Shown: positions 1 to 9,872 of the stretch, piece after piece
Layout: each line of letters opens with the position of its first letter
Numbering within the stretch: position 1 is the stretch's first letter
Source of the DNA: a virus
Length of the DNA stretch: 64,000 nt
IMG/VR virus record: IMGVR_UViG_3300038620_000126
Span: 1 to 64,000 of that record
Reading direction: 5' to 3' (one strand)
The notes under the pieces: model-generated
Database searches by the model: none
What the model was told of the DNA's origin: nothing
What the model saw: the letters and a program-made list of their open reading frames with translations, nothing else
Position numbers and translations under genes: made by a program

Positions 1-1
1 T

Positions 2-2158
2 GGGTTATATGTAGTTACGGAAAACGGAACAATAACTGTTTTTGATGTTATTGATCCGTTTAACCCTGTAGAGGTTATTTCAACTAACATTGGATATTCC
101 CCTATAAAAAGATCATTAATTAAAGATGGTATCTTATATTTACCCGATCAAGAATCAGGTAATGATTTAATAAGATTTGTAAAACTTGAAGATTTCCGGG
201 TTTATAATCCTTATAATCAAGTTGTAAAGGGCAAAGTTCAAATTGGAGATAGTAATGCTCCTACCCTGTTGGGGGATGTTAGATTCAATAGTGGTAACAA
301 TCGTTTTCAAGGTTGGAATGGAAGCAATTGGATTAATCTTGACTATAACTTAGAGGATGGAACTACTAACAACTCTAGTTTGAGATGGGACGGAAATAAT
401 TGGGTGGAAAATACTCAAGTAATATTAACCGATTCCGGAGGCATCAATGCAGGTGAGCCAAGCCAAAACACAATATCCGTAAGTAGTTTCTTTGGATTTT
501 CATCTTCAGCAATAGGGTCAGGAAATGACGCCTCAGGCGAACTTTCCTTGACCATAGGTTTAGATAATGTTGCTGCAGGTAATTATAGTGTCGCCCTAGG
601 TCATAAAAACGAGTCATCGGGAAATAATTCTTACGCAACAGGGTTTAATAATGTTGCTTCAGGAAATTATTCTTTCTCAACTGGCAATACCAACATTGCA
701 TCAGGTGAAAGTTCGATCGCCTTAAACGAAGAGACTCTATCTAGGTCTTACGGAGAAGTTGCGCTAGGTCTTTATAATACCGATTACGCCCCAAACGGTG
801 CGGCCTCCTTCGATCCAGATGATCGTTTACTTGTCATCGGAAATGGGGATTCTAATACTAATAAAAAAGATTCTTTAATCGCCTACAAACGAGGCGATTT
901 CCAATTTAGTAATAGCATTAAAGTTGGTGATATTCCTAGCACGGGAAATCAAACCCTAAATGGAGGAGAGATTCGTTGGAATGGTTCTAATTTTCAAGGA
1001 TATAAAAATGGGAGTTGGGTAAACTTAGATGTACAGTTACCTCCCGGAACTGAAAACCAAACAGTAAGATACGATAGTAATAATAAATTAGTAAGTAATG
1101 ATAAATTACTATCTAATAGTGCTGGAAGTATCAACGCTGGAGATACTGGAAATAATCAAGTAAATTCTAATACTCCTTCTTTTACTTTCGGCAGTTCAAG
1201 TGATTCATTGGGATATTATTCAATAGCTATAGGAGTAGGTAGTGTGGCTTCAGGAAATTTTGCAGTAGCCATGGGACAAATTAATCAGGCATTGGGAGAT
1301 CATGCAGTAGCTATGGGTTTAGATAATACGGCCACAGGAAATCAAGCAGTAGCTATGGGTGAAAGTAATGAGTCTTCAGGAATTCATGCAGTAGCTATGG
1401 GTTCACTAAATACGGCCACAGGAAATGAAGCAGTAGCTATGGGAAGAAATAATCAGGTCTCGGAGAATCAAGCAGTAGCTATGGGTTTAGATAATACGGC
1501 ATCGGGAAGAGGTTCAGTAGCTATGGGTTTAGAGAATACGGCTTTGTCTAACGGTGAATTTGTATTAGGGTTGAATAATGATAATAGCAATTACAATAAT
1601 CCTGATAATGTTAGTTGGCAAGCCGAAGATAGATTATTCGTTATTGGAAATGGTCAAGATAGTAATAATAAAAGTAACTCTTTAGTTTCCTACAAGAGGG
1701 GAGATTTTCAATTTACTAATAATATTAAAATTGGAGATATTCCTTCTACAGGTAATCAAACCCTAAATGGAGGAGAGATTCGTTGGAATGGTTCTAATTT
1801 TGAAGGTTACAACGGTTCTAATTGGAAAGTCTTAGATGTTACTATCAATGATTTTCAACGAGATATTTACTTAGAACAAGTTACTGAAAAAACATACACA
1901 ATTATACTTGATCAAAAAATTCAAGTAAATCTGATAGAAGTAACTACTCTAACCGATTCTGGTAATTGTGATCTAGATTTCAAAATCAACGGTTCAACAA
2001 TCTTAAGTTCCGTATCCGCTGATGGCAGTGCTAAGAACACTGTTTCACCATCTAGCACTACAACTCTCAATGTAGGAGATAAATTAGAAATGGAAGTTAA
2101 AAATTCAACCCTTCCCGAGGGTCTAGCGGTATCTATCAAAATTGATCCTGCTCCATAA
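2..2158 (+). CDS. Tail fibre / trimeric adhesin-like protein, 5' partial
   Basis: The reading frame is open from the left edge, so the gene starts upstream; the ATG at 269 is internal. Residues from about nt 2 to 180 look like a beta-propeller/LVIVD-type segment (YVVTENGTITVFDVIDPFNP). Then come two blocks of YadA-head-like repeats with the unit xxxAVAMGxxNxAxG (nt 520-720 and 1190-1540). Each block is followed by a motif of the type GGEIRWNGSNFQGYKNGSW. The C-terminal ~100 residues form a beta-rich cap. YadA-like heads are trimeric host-adhesion domains, so a distal tail fibre or receptor-binding role is likely. A 48-nt exact direct repeat (947-994 and 1754-1801) shows recent internal duplication. 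Confidence 0.75.
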   Translation, partial: GLYVVTENGTITVFDVIDPFNPVEVISTNIGYSPIKRSLIKDGILYLPDQESGNDLIRFVKLEDFRVYNPYNQVVKGKVQIGDSNAPTLLGDVRFNSGNNRFQGWNGSNWINLDYNLEDGTTNNSSLRWDGNNWVENTQVILTDSGGINAGEPSQNTISVSSFFGFSSSAIGSGNDASGELSLTIGLDNVAAGNYSVALGHKNESSGNNSYATGFNNVASGNYSFSTGNTNIASGESSIALNEETLSRSYGEVALGLYNTDYAPNGAASFDPDDRLLVIGNGDSNTNKKDSLIAYKRGDFQFSNSIKVGDIPSTGNQTLNGGEIRWNGSNFQGYKNGSWVNLDVQLPPGTENQTVRYDSNNKLVSNDKLLSNSAGSINAGDTGNNQVNSNTPSFTFGSSSDSLGYYSIAIGVGSVASGNFAVAMGQINQALGDHAVAMGLDNTATGNQAVAMGESNESSGIHAVAMGSLNTATGNEAVAMGRNNQVSENQAVAMGLDNTASGRGSVAMGLENTALSNGEFVLGLNNDNSNYNNPDNVSWQAEDRLFVIGNGQDSNNKSNSLVSYKRGDFQFTNNIKIGDIPSTGNQTLNGGEIRWNGSNFEGYNGSNWKVLDVTINDFQRDIYLEQVTEKTYTIILDQKIQVNLIEVTTLTDSGNCDLDFKINGSTILSSVSADGSAKNTVSPSSTTTLNVGDKLEMEVKNSTLPEGLAVSIKIDPAP
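947..1801 (+). repeat. 48-nt exact direct repeat inside the fibre gene (947-994 and 1754-1801)
   Basis: The two copies are identical over 48 nt and encode the same NQTLNGGEIRWNGSNF segment. They bracket the second YadA-like block, so recombination between them would delete or duplicate that block in frame. Confidence 0.85.
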
Positions 2159-2171
2159 AATAAAATAAGTT

Positions 2172-2795
2172 ATGCTATTAACTAATCGACATCAACATGT
2201 ATATGCTTTAAGTTTTAATGGAACCGATCAATATGTTAATAACTTTGGAGAACCTGATGACTTTTTTGGTTCTTCGGACTTTACATTGTCCTTTTGGGCT
2301 AAGTTAGATGATAATAGTCGGGCCGTTGATATTATATTAGATAAAGGTAATATAACAGTTAAGTTTGAAAGTTCGATTACTATTTCGACAACCGATTATA
2401 AATCTCTTACCATAGATTTAAGCGATACTAATGGTAATAATACCATTATCAATTTTGGTTATGCTAAGGTAGGAAGTCTGCAAGTTGATAACCACTTTCA
2501 TTACTATGTGTTTCAAAAAAACGGTAACGATCCAACTAACTTTACTCTACATAGAGATGGTATTGCTATAGATAATAATGTTTATACTGCCAAGAAAATT
2601 ACTAATAACGTTGGGTCTGCTATTAATGATTTAACGAGTGCTTCTTCTTTAAGGTTAGGATATGACGGAACTGATTATTTTAAAGGGTACTTAGATGAAA
2701 TATTAATACAAAAAAGTTTAGTTACTTTAAATCAAATTCAAGATAGATTTAACAATTTTCAAGGGGCCTATATATCATCATTGGCTAATCTATAA
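2172..2795 (+). CDS. LamG/concanavalin-like domain protein, N-terminal half of an interrupted gene
   Basis: This is one LamG-type jelly-roll domain: a FNGTDQYVNNFGEPDD opening strand, a FTLSFWAKLD strand, and LRLGYDGTDYFKGYLDEILI near the end. Such domains bind carbohydrate in phage fibres and adhesins. The frame ends at a TAA (2793-2795), but the same frame continues without another stop into the domain at 2937-3680. The intervening 47 codons encode a matching linker (AHWLFNHNSGSTLEDRSINN). The original product was probably a two-domain protein of about 500 residues. Whether the TAA is a mutation, an assembly error or a readthrough site cannot be told from the sequence. Confidence 0.65.
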   Translation: MLLTNRHQHVYALSFNGTDQYVNNFGEPDDFFGSSDFTLSFWAKLDDNSRAVDIILDKGNITVKFESSITISTTDYKSLTIDLSDTNGNNTIINFGYAKVGSLQVDNHFHYYVFQKNGNDPTNFTLHRDGIAIDNNVYTAKKITNNVGSAINDLTSASSLRLGYDGTDYFKGYLDEILIQKSLVTLNQIQDRFNNFQGAYISSLANL

Positions 2796-2936
2796 GCCCA
2801 TTGGTTATTCAATCATAATTCAGGTTCTACCCTTGAGGATAGAAGTATTAATAATTATAATGGAACTTTACAAAATTACACTTCCAGCGAAACAAGTGTT
2901 GGCGGTGGAGCATGGGTCAAACACAGAGAAAATAAG

Positions 2937-3680
2937 TTGAACAATTGCATATCTTTTGACGGGAGTAACGATCAAATAGATTTCCCTACCGCTCCTAGTG
3001 ATATATTTGGTAAATATTACGATCCCTATTCCATAACTTTTTGGGTGTACCTTAACAGTACAACGCCCGGGGTCTATTATGGTATTTTGGGCAATAGAAC
3101 GAGTGGCGGGGATCCGGGTCTATCTATTGCAATAGCCAATTCCAATGAATTCGTATTTGACTTTTTAGGTACAAACGGAGAACAAATAATATATAGAAGA
3201 GACTTGGCAACTTACTTTGTAGCAGGTTGGAACTTTGTAGCATATGTTAGAGACGCAGCGAATATATCTGGACGTGGTAATGCTAATATATTTATCAATG
3301 GTACTTTTACACCTGTAGGCGCCGGTGGAGATACACTACCACCTTCGTCTGGAACGGATTTCTCTTCAAGTAGTTTGCTAAGAATGGGTTATCGACAAAA
3401 CTTTAATAGATATTTTAATGGAAAATTAAATGACTTCATAATTCAAAAGAACTTAGCGTTGGATGAAAAAGAAATAAGACATCGATATAATAGTGGATGG
3501 GGTAATAATCCGGGAAACTTAGATAACTTAGAAGTTTGGTGGCGAATGAATCAGTATCTTTTTGATGAATCTAATAATCCATCAAACACCAAACTTTTGG
3601 ATTTCAGTAATAATAACATAGAAGGAGATATGTATAATTTCGCAAATAACCCATTCGAAAGAAACAATAGTAACTTATGA
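2937..3680 (+). CDS. LamG/concanavalin-like domain protein, C-terminal half of an interrupted gene
   Basis: This is a second LamG-like domain (ISFDGSNDQIDFP, YSITFWVYLNS, LLRMGYRQNFNRYFNGKLND), followed by a NLEVWWRMNQYLFDES tail that aligns with the linker after the first domain. It lies in the same frame as the upstream half and is separated from it only by one TAA. The nominal TTG start at 2937 is a weak choice, because coding similarity begins well upstream at about 2796. The stop overlaps the next ATG (TTATGA), suggesting translational coupling. Confidence 0.6.
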   Translation: MNNCISFDGSNDQIDFPTAPSDIFGKYYDPYSITFWVYLNSTTPGVYYGILGNRTSGGDPGLSIAIANSNEFVFDFLGTNGEQIIYRRDLATYFVAGWNFVAYVRDAANISGRGNANIFINGTFTPVGAGGDTLPPSSGTDFSSSSLLRMGYRQNFNRYFNGKLNDFIIQKNLALDEKEIRHRYNSGWGNNPGNLDNLEVWWRMNQYLFDESNNPSNTKLLDFSNNNIEGDMYNFANNPFERNNSNL

Positions 3681-3964
3681 ATCAATACGCATTATTAACT
3701 ACTGAACAGGCGGATACCCTTGCCAATAATTTAGGGAGTAAACTGTCTGATAATTATTTTGCTGTAACTAATAGTTTTTCGGAAAAACTATTTAGCACAC
3801 AAACCGATTCTAAAGGAGAATTCTTAACAAAAGAAATTAAAGTTTGGATAGTAATTGAAGATGATTTTAGTTCTTCTGATGTAACAAGTATTAAAAATAC
3901 AGGTGGAACTGTTTATAACAATTCCACTGATTTGAATAATTATATTAATAATTATTATAATTAA
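3677..3964 (+). CDS. Small protein of the fibre module, function unknown
   Basis: 95 residues, overlapping the stop of the LamG gene by 4 nt. It has a short mixed helix/strand sequence with a KVWIVIEDDFSSSDVTS segment and an Asn/Tyr-rich C-terminus. I do not recognise a family. Its position between LamG and fibre genes suggests a fibre accessory or assembly protein, which is inference only. Confidence 0.6.
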   Translation: MNQYALLTTEQADTLANNLGSKLSDNYFAVTNSFSEKLFSTQTDSKGEFLTKEIKVWIVIEDDFSSSDVTSIKNTGGTVYNNSTDLNNYINNYYN

Positions 3965-3971
3965 ATAAATA
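3963..3971 (+). promoter_or_regulatory. Late-promoter-like AAATAAATA
   Basis: Lies 12 nt upstream of the ATG at 3984. It overlaps the stop codon of the preceding gene. Confidence 0.5.
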
Positions 3972-3983
3972 TGTAAAAAGTTA

Positions 3984-6329
3984 ATGTCTGCATATTCACA
4001 AAGACAAAAAACATTAAGTTATAGTGATTTTGTAAATTTATATAATAATTTTGAATTGGTTAAGGGTACTATTTATTGTATTCCTTATTATATTGAACAT
4101 GAAATTCCAAATTCCAATGGGGTTATTAATACTTCAAATGTAGAACATCTTTGTATTGAAGCATTATCTGAACAAAGTTATAATACTAATGTTAGATCAA
4201 TTGAATTTTCCCAAGACATTATTGAATGGACACATGAAAAGTTATACAAAGATAGTTTTAACAATACTTTAAGTTCTAGAGGTACAATAACATATAGACA
4301 TGATACTATTAGAAATATAAGTGCTTACGAAGATTTTAGAAATATAGTTTTAAGACGTTACTTAAGTAACAGTTTTACAATTAATGGGTTTAACTTTTTT
4401 GTAAACTTAACAGACAGTGAAAGTTCTTCTTTTGAAGATTATCCTATGATAGATAATCAAAATGATAAAATTTTAAATGTACACATAGATCCTGTTTTTA
4501 GTTCTAATGGGGAAAAAGTTGTAAGCAACAACTTAATTAAAGATGATAACAATCTTTTTATTTCTAATATAAAATTAAAGTCTACAGTTAAAGACTGTTA
4601 CGTAACAATACTAGATAATTCAAATATTGCAGGTAATGGTATATCGAATATAGAAATTGTTCAATCTTCTAATATTTTGCTTACATCTTCTTCTAATATT
4701 AGTATAAATTTATCTGATAATCTTAACATTGTAAATTCTTTAGAAGTATCACTTATAGATGTAAAGTTAGATGAAATAAGAGATTCAGAAAAACTTTATT
4801 TAGTTTACCAATCGGGAACAGGTGGTAATTTAAACAATTTAATTGATTCACATGGATTGGGATCTAACATATCCCAACTTGAAAATAATTCTTTTAATAC
4901 ACAAAACTTAATTAGTGAAGGATTTGTAAGAGTGGGAGACGTTCTTTCAAGTTATTCTCCAACTGAGGGTGATTTAAGATGGAATGGTTCTAACTTTCAA
5001 GGCTATAAAAATGGAAACTGGGTAAACTTAGATAGCCAAGGAACCGCGCTACCTGCCGGAACTCAAGATGGATCGCATCTAAAGTGGGATACCGGTAATT
5101 CCGAGTGGATAGAAGATCAACGAATTATTACCAAAGATTCTGCAACTTCTAGTAACTTAATAATAGAAAACGGAACTTCTGATATTCCTGGTGTCCCTAC
5201 CCTTGATAGTTCAGGTATTAAAAATACAAATGTTAATTCAGGGGAAATCTTTGGCCTGTTAAATTTTGATCTTTCAGGACAAACTAGAGGTATTCTGGCA
5301 GGTTACACTAGTCAAAATAATCCTAATGAGGGAACCAGATTATTTTTGCAGGAAAACTATGATAATTCTTCGGGAGAGATAGAATTATCAATTAATTCTA
5401 ATGGTTCTGGCTTTGGTTCATTTTCAGGTAATTACGATACCAAAATGAATATGTCTATTGGTGGATTCAATTTAGATTATGAAGATAATGGAGAGGGCTT
5501 TTCTTCAAACTTAAAGTTATCCAATACAATAGACTTCACCCTCAATAATTCTATTGATGACAATAAGTCGTCTTTTAAATCTGATAATACTTTTACTGGG
5601 TTCTTTAGAAGTAATGATTCTCTTACTAAAGAAACCGTTTTTAAGGCTTTTCCGCAAGGCGAAGCAAAAATTGCAGGAAATGATGGTTCTGATAGATTTG
5701 AAGTTGAATATACACCTACTAAAATAGAATGGGATGTATTTTCTTCATCGGATGTATATCGAGTTGAACAAACAGTAAATAATTTTAGGTTTTATAATCA
5801 AATTCAAATAGGTGGACTTCAGCAAAACGTTTCTCCCGTTGAGGGAATGGTTCAATGGAATGGAAATAATTATCAGGGTTATAAAAATGGAACCTGGGTA
5901 AATTTAGATGAAGTAAATAGATTAGAAACTCAAACATTACAGTTTGACTATACTAACCTTCAATCTTCAAGTAACACTGCAACGTACAACTTAGGAAAAT
6001 TAGATAATTCTATAAGTTCAGCCGTTCATATAGTTTCTATTATAATATATAATGAGGCTTATTCAACTACCTCAAGTTCTCAATTGAGGTCTATTCGTTT
6101 ATATAAAAATAGTCTTGAACTTATTCCATCTACTGATGTATCAATTAACTTTTTAAAGTCTTATAATTTATCATTAGATTATTCTTCTGATTTTTTAAGA
6201 GCGAATGATGATATATTTGTTGAATTAACTTCTGATGGTATATTAGATACAACCACTCTAACGTCTGGAAAAACAGATGTTCAAGTAGAGTATGTAAAAT
6301 TATCAAACATAATAAATAATCAACTATGA
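3984..6329 (+). CDS. Large tail fibre protein
   Basis: 781 residues. The N-terminal ~300 residues are unique, perhaps the attachment part. Two copies of the RWNGSNFQGYKNG-type motif (nt ~4966-5035 and ~5842-5910) mark domain boundaries, the same motif as in the 5' partial fibre gene. The segment between them is rich in short beta strands, and the C-terminal ~110 residues form another beta-rich unit. The modular motif sharing supports a fibre or baseplate appendage role. It is preceded by a late-type AAATAAATA and ends overlapping the next ATG by 4 nt. Confidence 0.7.
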   Translation: MSAYSQRQKTLSYSDFVNLYNNFELVKGTIYCIPYYIEHEIPNSNGVINTSNVEHLCIEALSEQSYNTNVRSIEFSQDIIEWTHEKLYKDSFNNTLSSRGTITYRHDTIRNISAYEDFRNIVLRRYLSNSFTINGFNFFVNLTDSESSSFEDYPMIDNQNDKILNVHIDPVFSSNGEKVVSNNLIKDDNNLFISNIKLKSTVKDCYVTILDNSNIAGNGISNIEIVQSSNILLTSSSNISINLSDNLNIVNSLEVSLIDVKLDEIRDSEKLYLVYQSGTGGNLNNLIDSHGLGSNISQLENNSFNTQNLISEGFVRVGDVLSSYSPTEGDLRWNGSNFQGYKNGNWVNLDSQGTALPAGTQDGSHLKWDTGNSEWIEDQRIITKDSATSSNLIIENGTSDIPGVPTLDSSGIKNTNVNSGEIFGLLNFDLSGQTRGILAGYTSQNNPNEGTRLFLQENYDNSSGEIELSINSNGSGFGSFSGNYDTKMNMSIGGFNLDYEDNGEGFSSNLKLSNTIDFTLNNSIDDNKSSFKSDNTFTGFFRSNDSLTKETVFKAFPQGEAKIAGNDGSDRFEVEYTPTKIEWDVFSSSDVYRVEQTVNNFRFYNQIQIGGLQQNVSPVEGMVQWNGNNYQGYKNGTWVNLDEVNRLETQTLQFDYTNLQSSSNTATYNLGKLDNSISSAVHIVSIIIYNEAYSTTSSSQLRSIRLYKNSLELIPSTDVSINFLKSYNLSLDYSSDFLRANDDIFVELTSDGILDTTTLTSGKTDVQVEYVKLSNIINNQL

Positions 6330-7594
6330 AAATTAGCAATTTACCTAAAAATTCAAGAACAGTAAAAGTAGAACTTGACTATACTGATTTTGTTTATAAA
6401 TCAGTTCCTGTATATAATTTTCAAGATACATCTTTAGTAACAGATTTTATAAAGATAGGTGATGCGGGTGAAAATGTAGTTAGTGGTTTTTTTGAAGTTA
6501 CCGAAAATTTTACTAATGCTCAACAAGATGAATATTCATTTGATTTAATATTCCAAGATAATGCTGGTGTTGATGTTTTTTTTAACTCCGGTTTTTATAG
6601 TGCTGAACTATCTCCATCTTTGACATCGAAAACAGAGTTTTTATTGGAAGAAAATTATGATTCAACAAAGTTATTATTTCAAAATCATTTAGGTGTTTTT
6701 GTAAGAGCCGCAATAAACCTTGGATCAGATTCTTTTTCTCCTTCAGATTTTATTAACTTAATTCAAGGAAAAGCAAGACTATTTTTTAATTTAGAAACTT
6801 TTATTGATTATTCAGAAAATTCCTTTAAAACAGAAGATGAAGTTATTAACTTTTTCAACATTAATAAAGGTTTTAATTTTACACTTCCACAAAGTTTTAG
6901 TACAGTAGAAATAATTAAAAGTTCCGGCCGTAGAGTTGCTATACCACATTTTAACTTTTCTTGTTACGAGAATCCTACTGTTAATTATTCTGTTATATCT
7001 GGAAACTCTAACAACATAGAAATAAATGATCCTCTTTCTTCTTTTCCATCTAATGTAGCAGCAAATACTTTATTAGGTGAAGATAATAGTATTGAAGATA
7101 ATGGATTTTTATTAGAAGTTAAAGCAGATACAAATGCAAATGTGGGAGACACTTTTTCTGTAGAATTTGAAGGATCAGCATGTGGAACAAGTGATACGAC
7201 AGTTGTAAATTTTCAGGTTATTGCAGAACCTGATTTAATTGATATTAACCTTTTACAGGAGGAAGATATTAATTCTCAAGATGAACTAGTTATTAGTGAT
7301 CCATTTTCTGCCAGTCTTGTATTTCAGGTTCATGTTGATAGAAGATTTTGTTATGATAACATAAATATAGATGTTTCTAATAGCAACTTACCACAAGGGG
7401 TTACATTAGGATCAACTTTTCCTATTTTACAATCTAAATTTGATCCAAATGATTACTTTATTGATTTTTTAGTAAATGAAAATCAAACAATTCCCGGTGA
7501 TACTGGGAGCATAACTTTTGAAGCAACGGGGTGTAATGAAACAGTTAGTTTAACTGTTCCAGTTGTTGTACAATCAGGATACTACTACAGTTAA
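6326..7594 (+). CDS. Virion protein with Ig-like C-terminal domains
   Basis: 422 residues. The C-terminal half contains at least two similar beta-sandwich-type segments with paired cysteines (FSCYENPTVNYSV...EGSACGTSDTTVVNF, then RRFCYDNINI...FEATGCNETVSLTVPVVV). This resembles the Ig/cadherin-like add-on domains of phage structural proteins. The N-terminal half is unrecognised. The start overlaps the preceding fibre stop (ATGA), so the two are likely co-translated and act in the same appendage. Confidence 0.6.
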   Translation: MKISNLPKNSRTVKVELDYTDFVYKSVPVYNFQDTSLVTDFIKIGDAGENVVSGFFEVTENFTNAQQDEYSFDLIFQDNAGVDVFFNSGFYSAELSPSLTSKTEFLLEENYDSTKLLFQNHLGVFVRAAINLGSDSFSPSDFINLIQGKARLFFNLETFIDYSENSFKTEDEVINFFNINKGFNFTLPQSFSTVEIIKSSGRRVAIPHFNFSCYENPTVNYSVISGNSNNIEINDPLSSFPSNVAANTLLGEDNSIEDNGFLLEVKADTNANVGDTFSVEFEGSACGTSDTTVVNFQVIAEPDLIDINLLQEEDINSQDELVISDPFSASLVFQVHVDRRFCYDNINIDVSNSNLPQGVTLGSTFPILQSKFDPNDYFIDFLVNENQTIPGDTGSITFEATGCNETVSLTVPVVVQSGYYYS

Positions 7595-7608
7595 AAAATA
7601 ATAAAAAT

Positions 7609-8337
7609 ATGCTTAAAAAACAGTATGTATTGGTTTTATCGGATGGAAGAAGTGGAACACACTTATTAATGGACAAACTTTCTTCTTCTCCAAAAATTAA
7701 AAGTGGAGATGAACTGGTAGGAAGTAATTGGGGAGGGAATGACTTAGAAGGAGATGAATATTTAAACTTTATTAAAAACAATGTGATTTCTTATTATGAA
7801 TCTCTTAAACCTCCTATAATAGTTACTTCTATAATTTTTTCAAAACTTATTAACAAAAATATAACTTTACATGATATCATTTCTTTGTTTCCGGATGAAA
7901 GCAAAATAATTATATCCACCAGAGAAGATCAAATTAATAGATTTACAAGCCTACAATTAGCCAGAAAAACTAAAAATTATACTAACTCTATAAACTATAA
8001 TAATGAAAAAGTTGAACTGGATATTTCAGATTTATATGTAGAAACACTAAAACAGTTTATATCTTTAAAAGAGTTTTGTAAGTTTGTTTTAGAAAATGGA
8101 AGAGATGCCAAAATATGTGAATATGGTGATATAAATGATATAGAGGAACTTAATTTTTATTTAAAGTGGATAGGCGTCAAAAAACCAGTTTCTGAAAAGG
8201 ATGTTAATAACAATTATCAAAAACAAGAAAGAAGGGATATAAAAGATAGAATTTCAAACTACGATCAATTAAAAAAATACAATCTTTTTAATAAAATTAA
8301 TAATCTTTTTAATAAAATTAAAAAATGGAGAAATTAG
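7609..8337 (+). CDS. Sulfotransferase-like protein
   Basis: 242 residues. The N-terminus has a first strand followed by SDGRSGTHLLMDKL, the 5'-phosphosulfate-binding loop pattern (GRSGTxLL) of PAPS-dependent sulfotransferases such as the Stf0 group. A later strand and loop, KIIISTREDQINRFTSL, resembles the 3'-phosphate-binding region, where Arg-Asp or Arg-Glu then Ser is usual. The enzyme would transfer sulfate to a glycan or other surface molecule. It overlaps the glycosyltransferase gene by 13 nt, so the pair probably act on one substrate: a virion fibre glycan or host surface sugar. The acceptor is unknown. Confidence 0.65.
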   Translation: MLKKQYVLVLSDGRSGTHLLMDKLSSSPKIKSGDELVGSNWGGNDLEGDEYLNFIKNNVISYYESLKPPIIVTSIIFSKLINKNITLHDIISLFPDESKIIISTREDQINRFTSLQLARKTKNYTNSINYNNEKVELDISDLYVETLKQFISLKEFCKFVLENGRDAKICEYGDINDIEELNFYLKWIGVKKPVSEKDVNNNYQKQERRDIKDRISNYDQLKKYNLFNKINNLFNKIKKWRN

Positions 8338-9872
8338 AAAAAATTTATTGTATAAATCTTGAAAAGCGTCAAGACAGACGCCAACATATGGAACAGCAAT
8401 TTCAACGTTCCAATATAACAAACTATGAATTTGTAAAAGGATACGATGGAGAATGGCTCCCCAAAAGCATAAGATGGGGAATGGGCGCAAATTATTATGG
8501 TGAAAAATGTAGAAATAAACTAGCCTGCCTTTTTAGTCATTTAGAAACATACATGAAAATTATAAAAAATAATCACAAGTATGCAGTTGTATTAGAAGAT
8601 GACGTTTATTTATGTAAAGACTTTGAAATAAGATTAAATTACCTAATCAATAACTATTTACCGCCAGATTGGGACTTAGTATTTTTAGATAATCCAATAG
8701 GATTTAGAAACCTTTATAGTAGGTTCGAATGGACAAACCCTTACACATTAAGAGTAACCAGAGCACATGGTAATTCAGCCATGCTTCTTAATACCCAATT
8801 TCTTAAGAACTTAGTTCCTAGAATGCAAAGATTGGAAAATTACAATGATGTAATTAAAAATAGAGAATCTTTCAACTTTAGATATTACTTATTTTTACCT
8901 ACACTTGCTTATAGCCAAGAAATGTATTCAGATAACGATCCCAATCCGGGAAAAGATAAAAAACTATATCATTTTACTGATTTAGGGTTTGAAGACAAAT
9001 GGGATTATAGTAAAGATTCCTTAGAATTAAAAATCAAAAAAGATCAAGAAGCATTAGAAAAAGGCAAAAAACCATCTCCCGCCAATAATGACTATGCTCC
9101 TAAAGTTGAAAAACCGTCTAAAAAATCAAAAAAAGTAAGAAAAAAACTTAACTCTACTGAAGGGGGGTGGACTAATCTAAATTATAATGATATTGATAAA
9201 ATATATTACATTAATCTTGACTTTAGAACAGATAGAAAAAATGAAATGGAAAAAGAACTTAAAAGAGTTGATATTGAAGCCGAAAGATTTCCTGCTATCT
9301 ATGGAGATAAATTTAGGCCCAAAATACCTGCAAGGAATTATGGTGTTATTACCAATTATCAACTAGCCACATTGGTTACCCATAAAAGGGTTATGTGTAA
9401 AGCATTAGAAGATGGGTGTAACATAGCCATGATGCTTGAAGATGACATTGAATTTTGTGATGATTTTAAGGAAAGGCTTTCTAATATAAAAATTCCGAAC
9501 GATTGGGATTGTTTATTATTATCTTATACTTGCAATTCAAACTTTCCGGGTTTTGAGTGGATTACACCTAATGTTGCAAAGGCTCAAAGGGTGGATGGAC
9601 TTCATACTTACATTATGAAAAGAAATTTTATGGAAACCTTTTATGAAAGATATAGAAAACAAAATCCAATGGCCCCAAATGACCACATAATTCATCTTTT
9701 AATGCCCGATTTTAACATTTACTTACTTTTTCCTTTTTTTACAAAACAAAGAAACGGATATTCAGATAATAAACAATTAGGAAGGGAAGACTTAAATTCA
9801 AAATATCCTCATTTTAGAAATTATCTTAAAGATTGGAATAATTCAGACTATTCAAAAGGTTCCAAAGGCTAA
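8325..9872 (+). CDS. Tandem-domain glycosyltransferase, family 25-like
   Basis: 515 residues with two homologous GT25 (LPS-biosynthesis type) domains. Domain 1 is at residues ~3-240 (KIYCINLEKRQDRRQHME; VVLEDDVYL). Domain 2 is at ~290-500 (KIYYINLDFRTDRKNEME; AMMLEDDIEF). The EDD motif expected for metal and nucleotide-sugar binding is kept in both. A basic Lys/Pro-rich linker (~245-280) joins them. GT25 enzymes usually add galactose or related sugars to LPS or glycoproteins. Its position next to fibre genes and a sulfotransferase suggests glycosylation of virion fibres or remodelling of the host envelope. Confidence 0.8.
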   Translation: MEKLEKIYCINLEKRQDRRQHMEQQFQRSNITNYEFVKGYDGEWLPKSIRWGMGANYYGEKCRNKLACLFSHLETYMKIIKNNHKYAVVLEDDVYLCKDFEIRLNYLINNYLPPDWDLVFLDNPIGFRNLYSRFEWTNPYTLRVTRAHGNSAMLLNTQFLKNLVPRMQRLENYNDVIKNRESFNFRYYLFLPTLAYSQEMYSDNDPNPGKDKKLYHFTDLGFEDKWDYSKDSLELKIKKDQEALEKGKKPSPANNDYAPKVEKPSKKSKKVRKKLNSTEGGWTNLNYNDIDKIYYINLDFRTDRKNEMEKELKRVDIEAERFPAIYGDKFRPKIPARNYGVITNYQLATLVTHKRVMCKALEDGCNIAMMLEDDIEFCDDFKERLSNIKIPNDWDCLLLSYTCNSNFPGFEWITPNVAKAQRVDGLHTYIMKRNFMETFYERYRKQNPMAPNDHIIHLLMPDFNIYLLFPFFTKQRNGYSDNKQLGREDLNSKYPHFRNYLKDWNNSDYSKGSKG

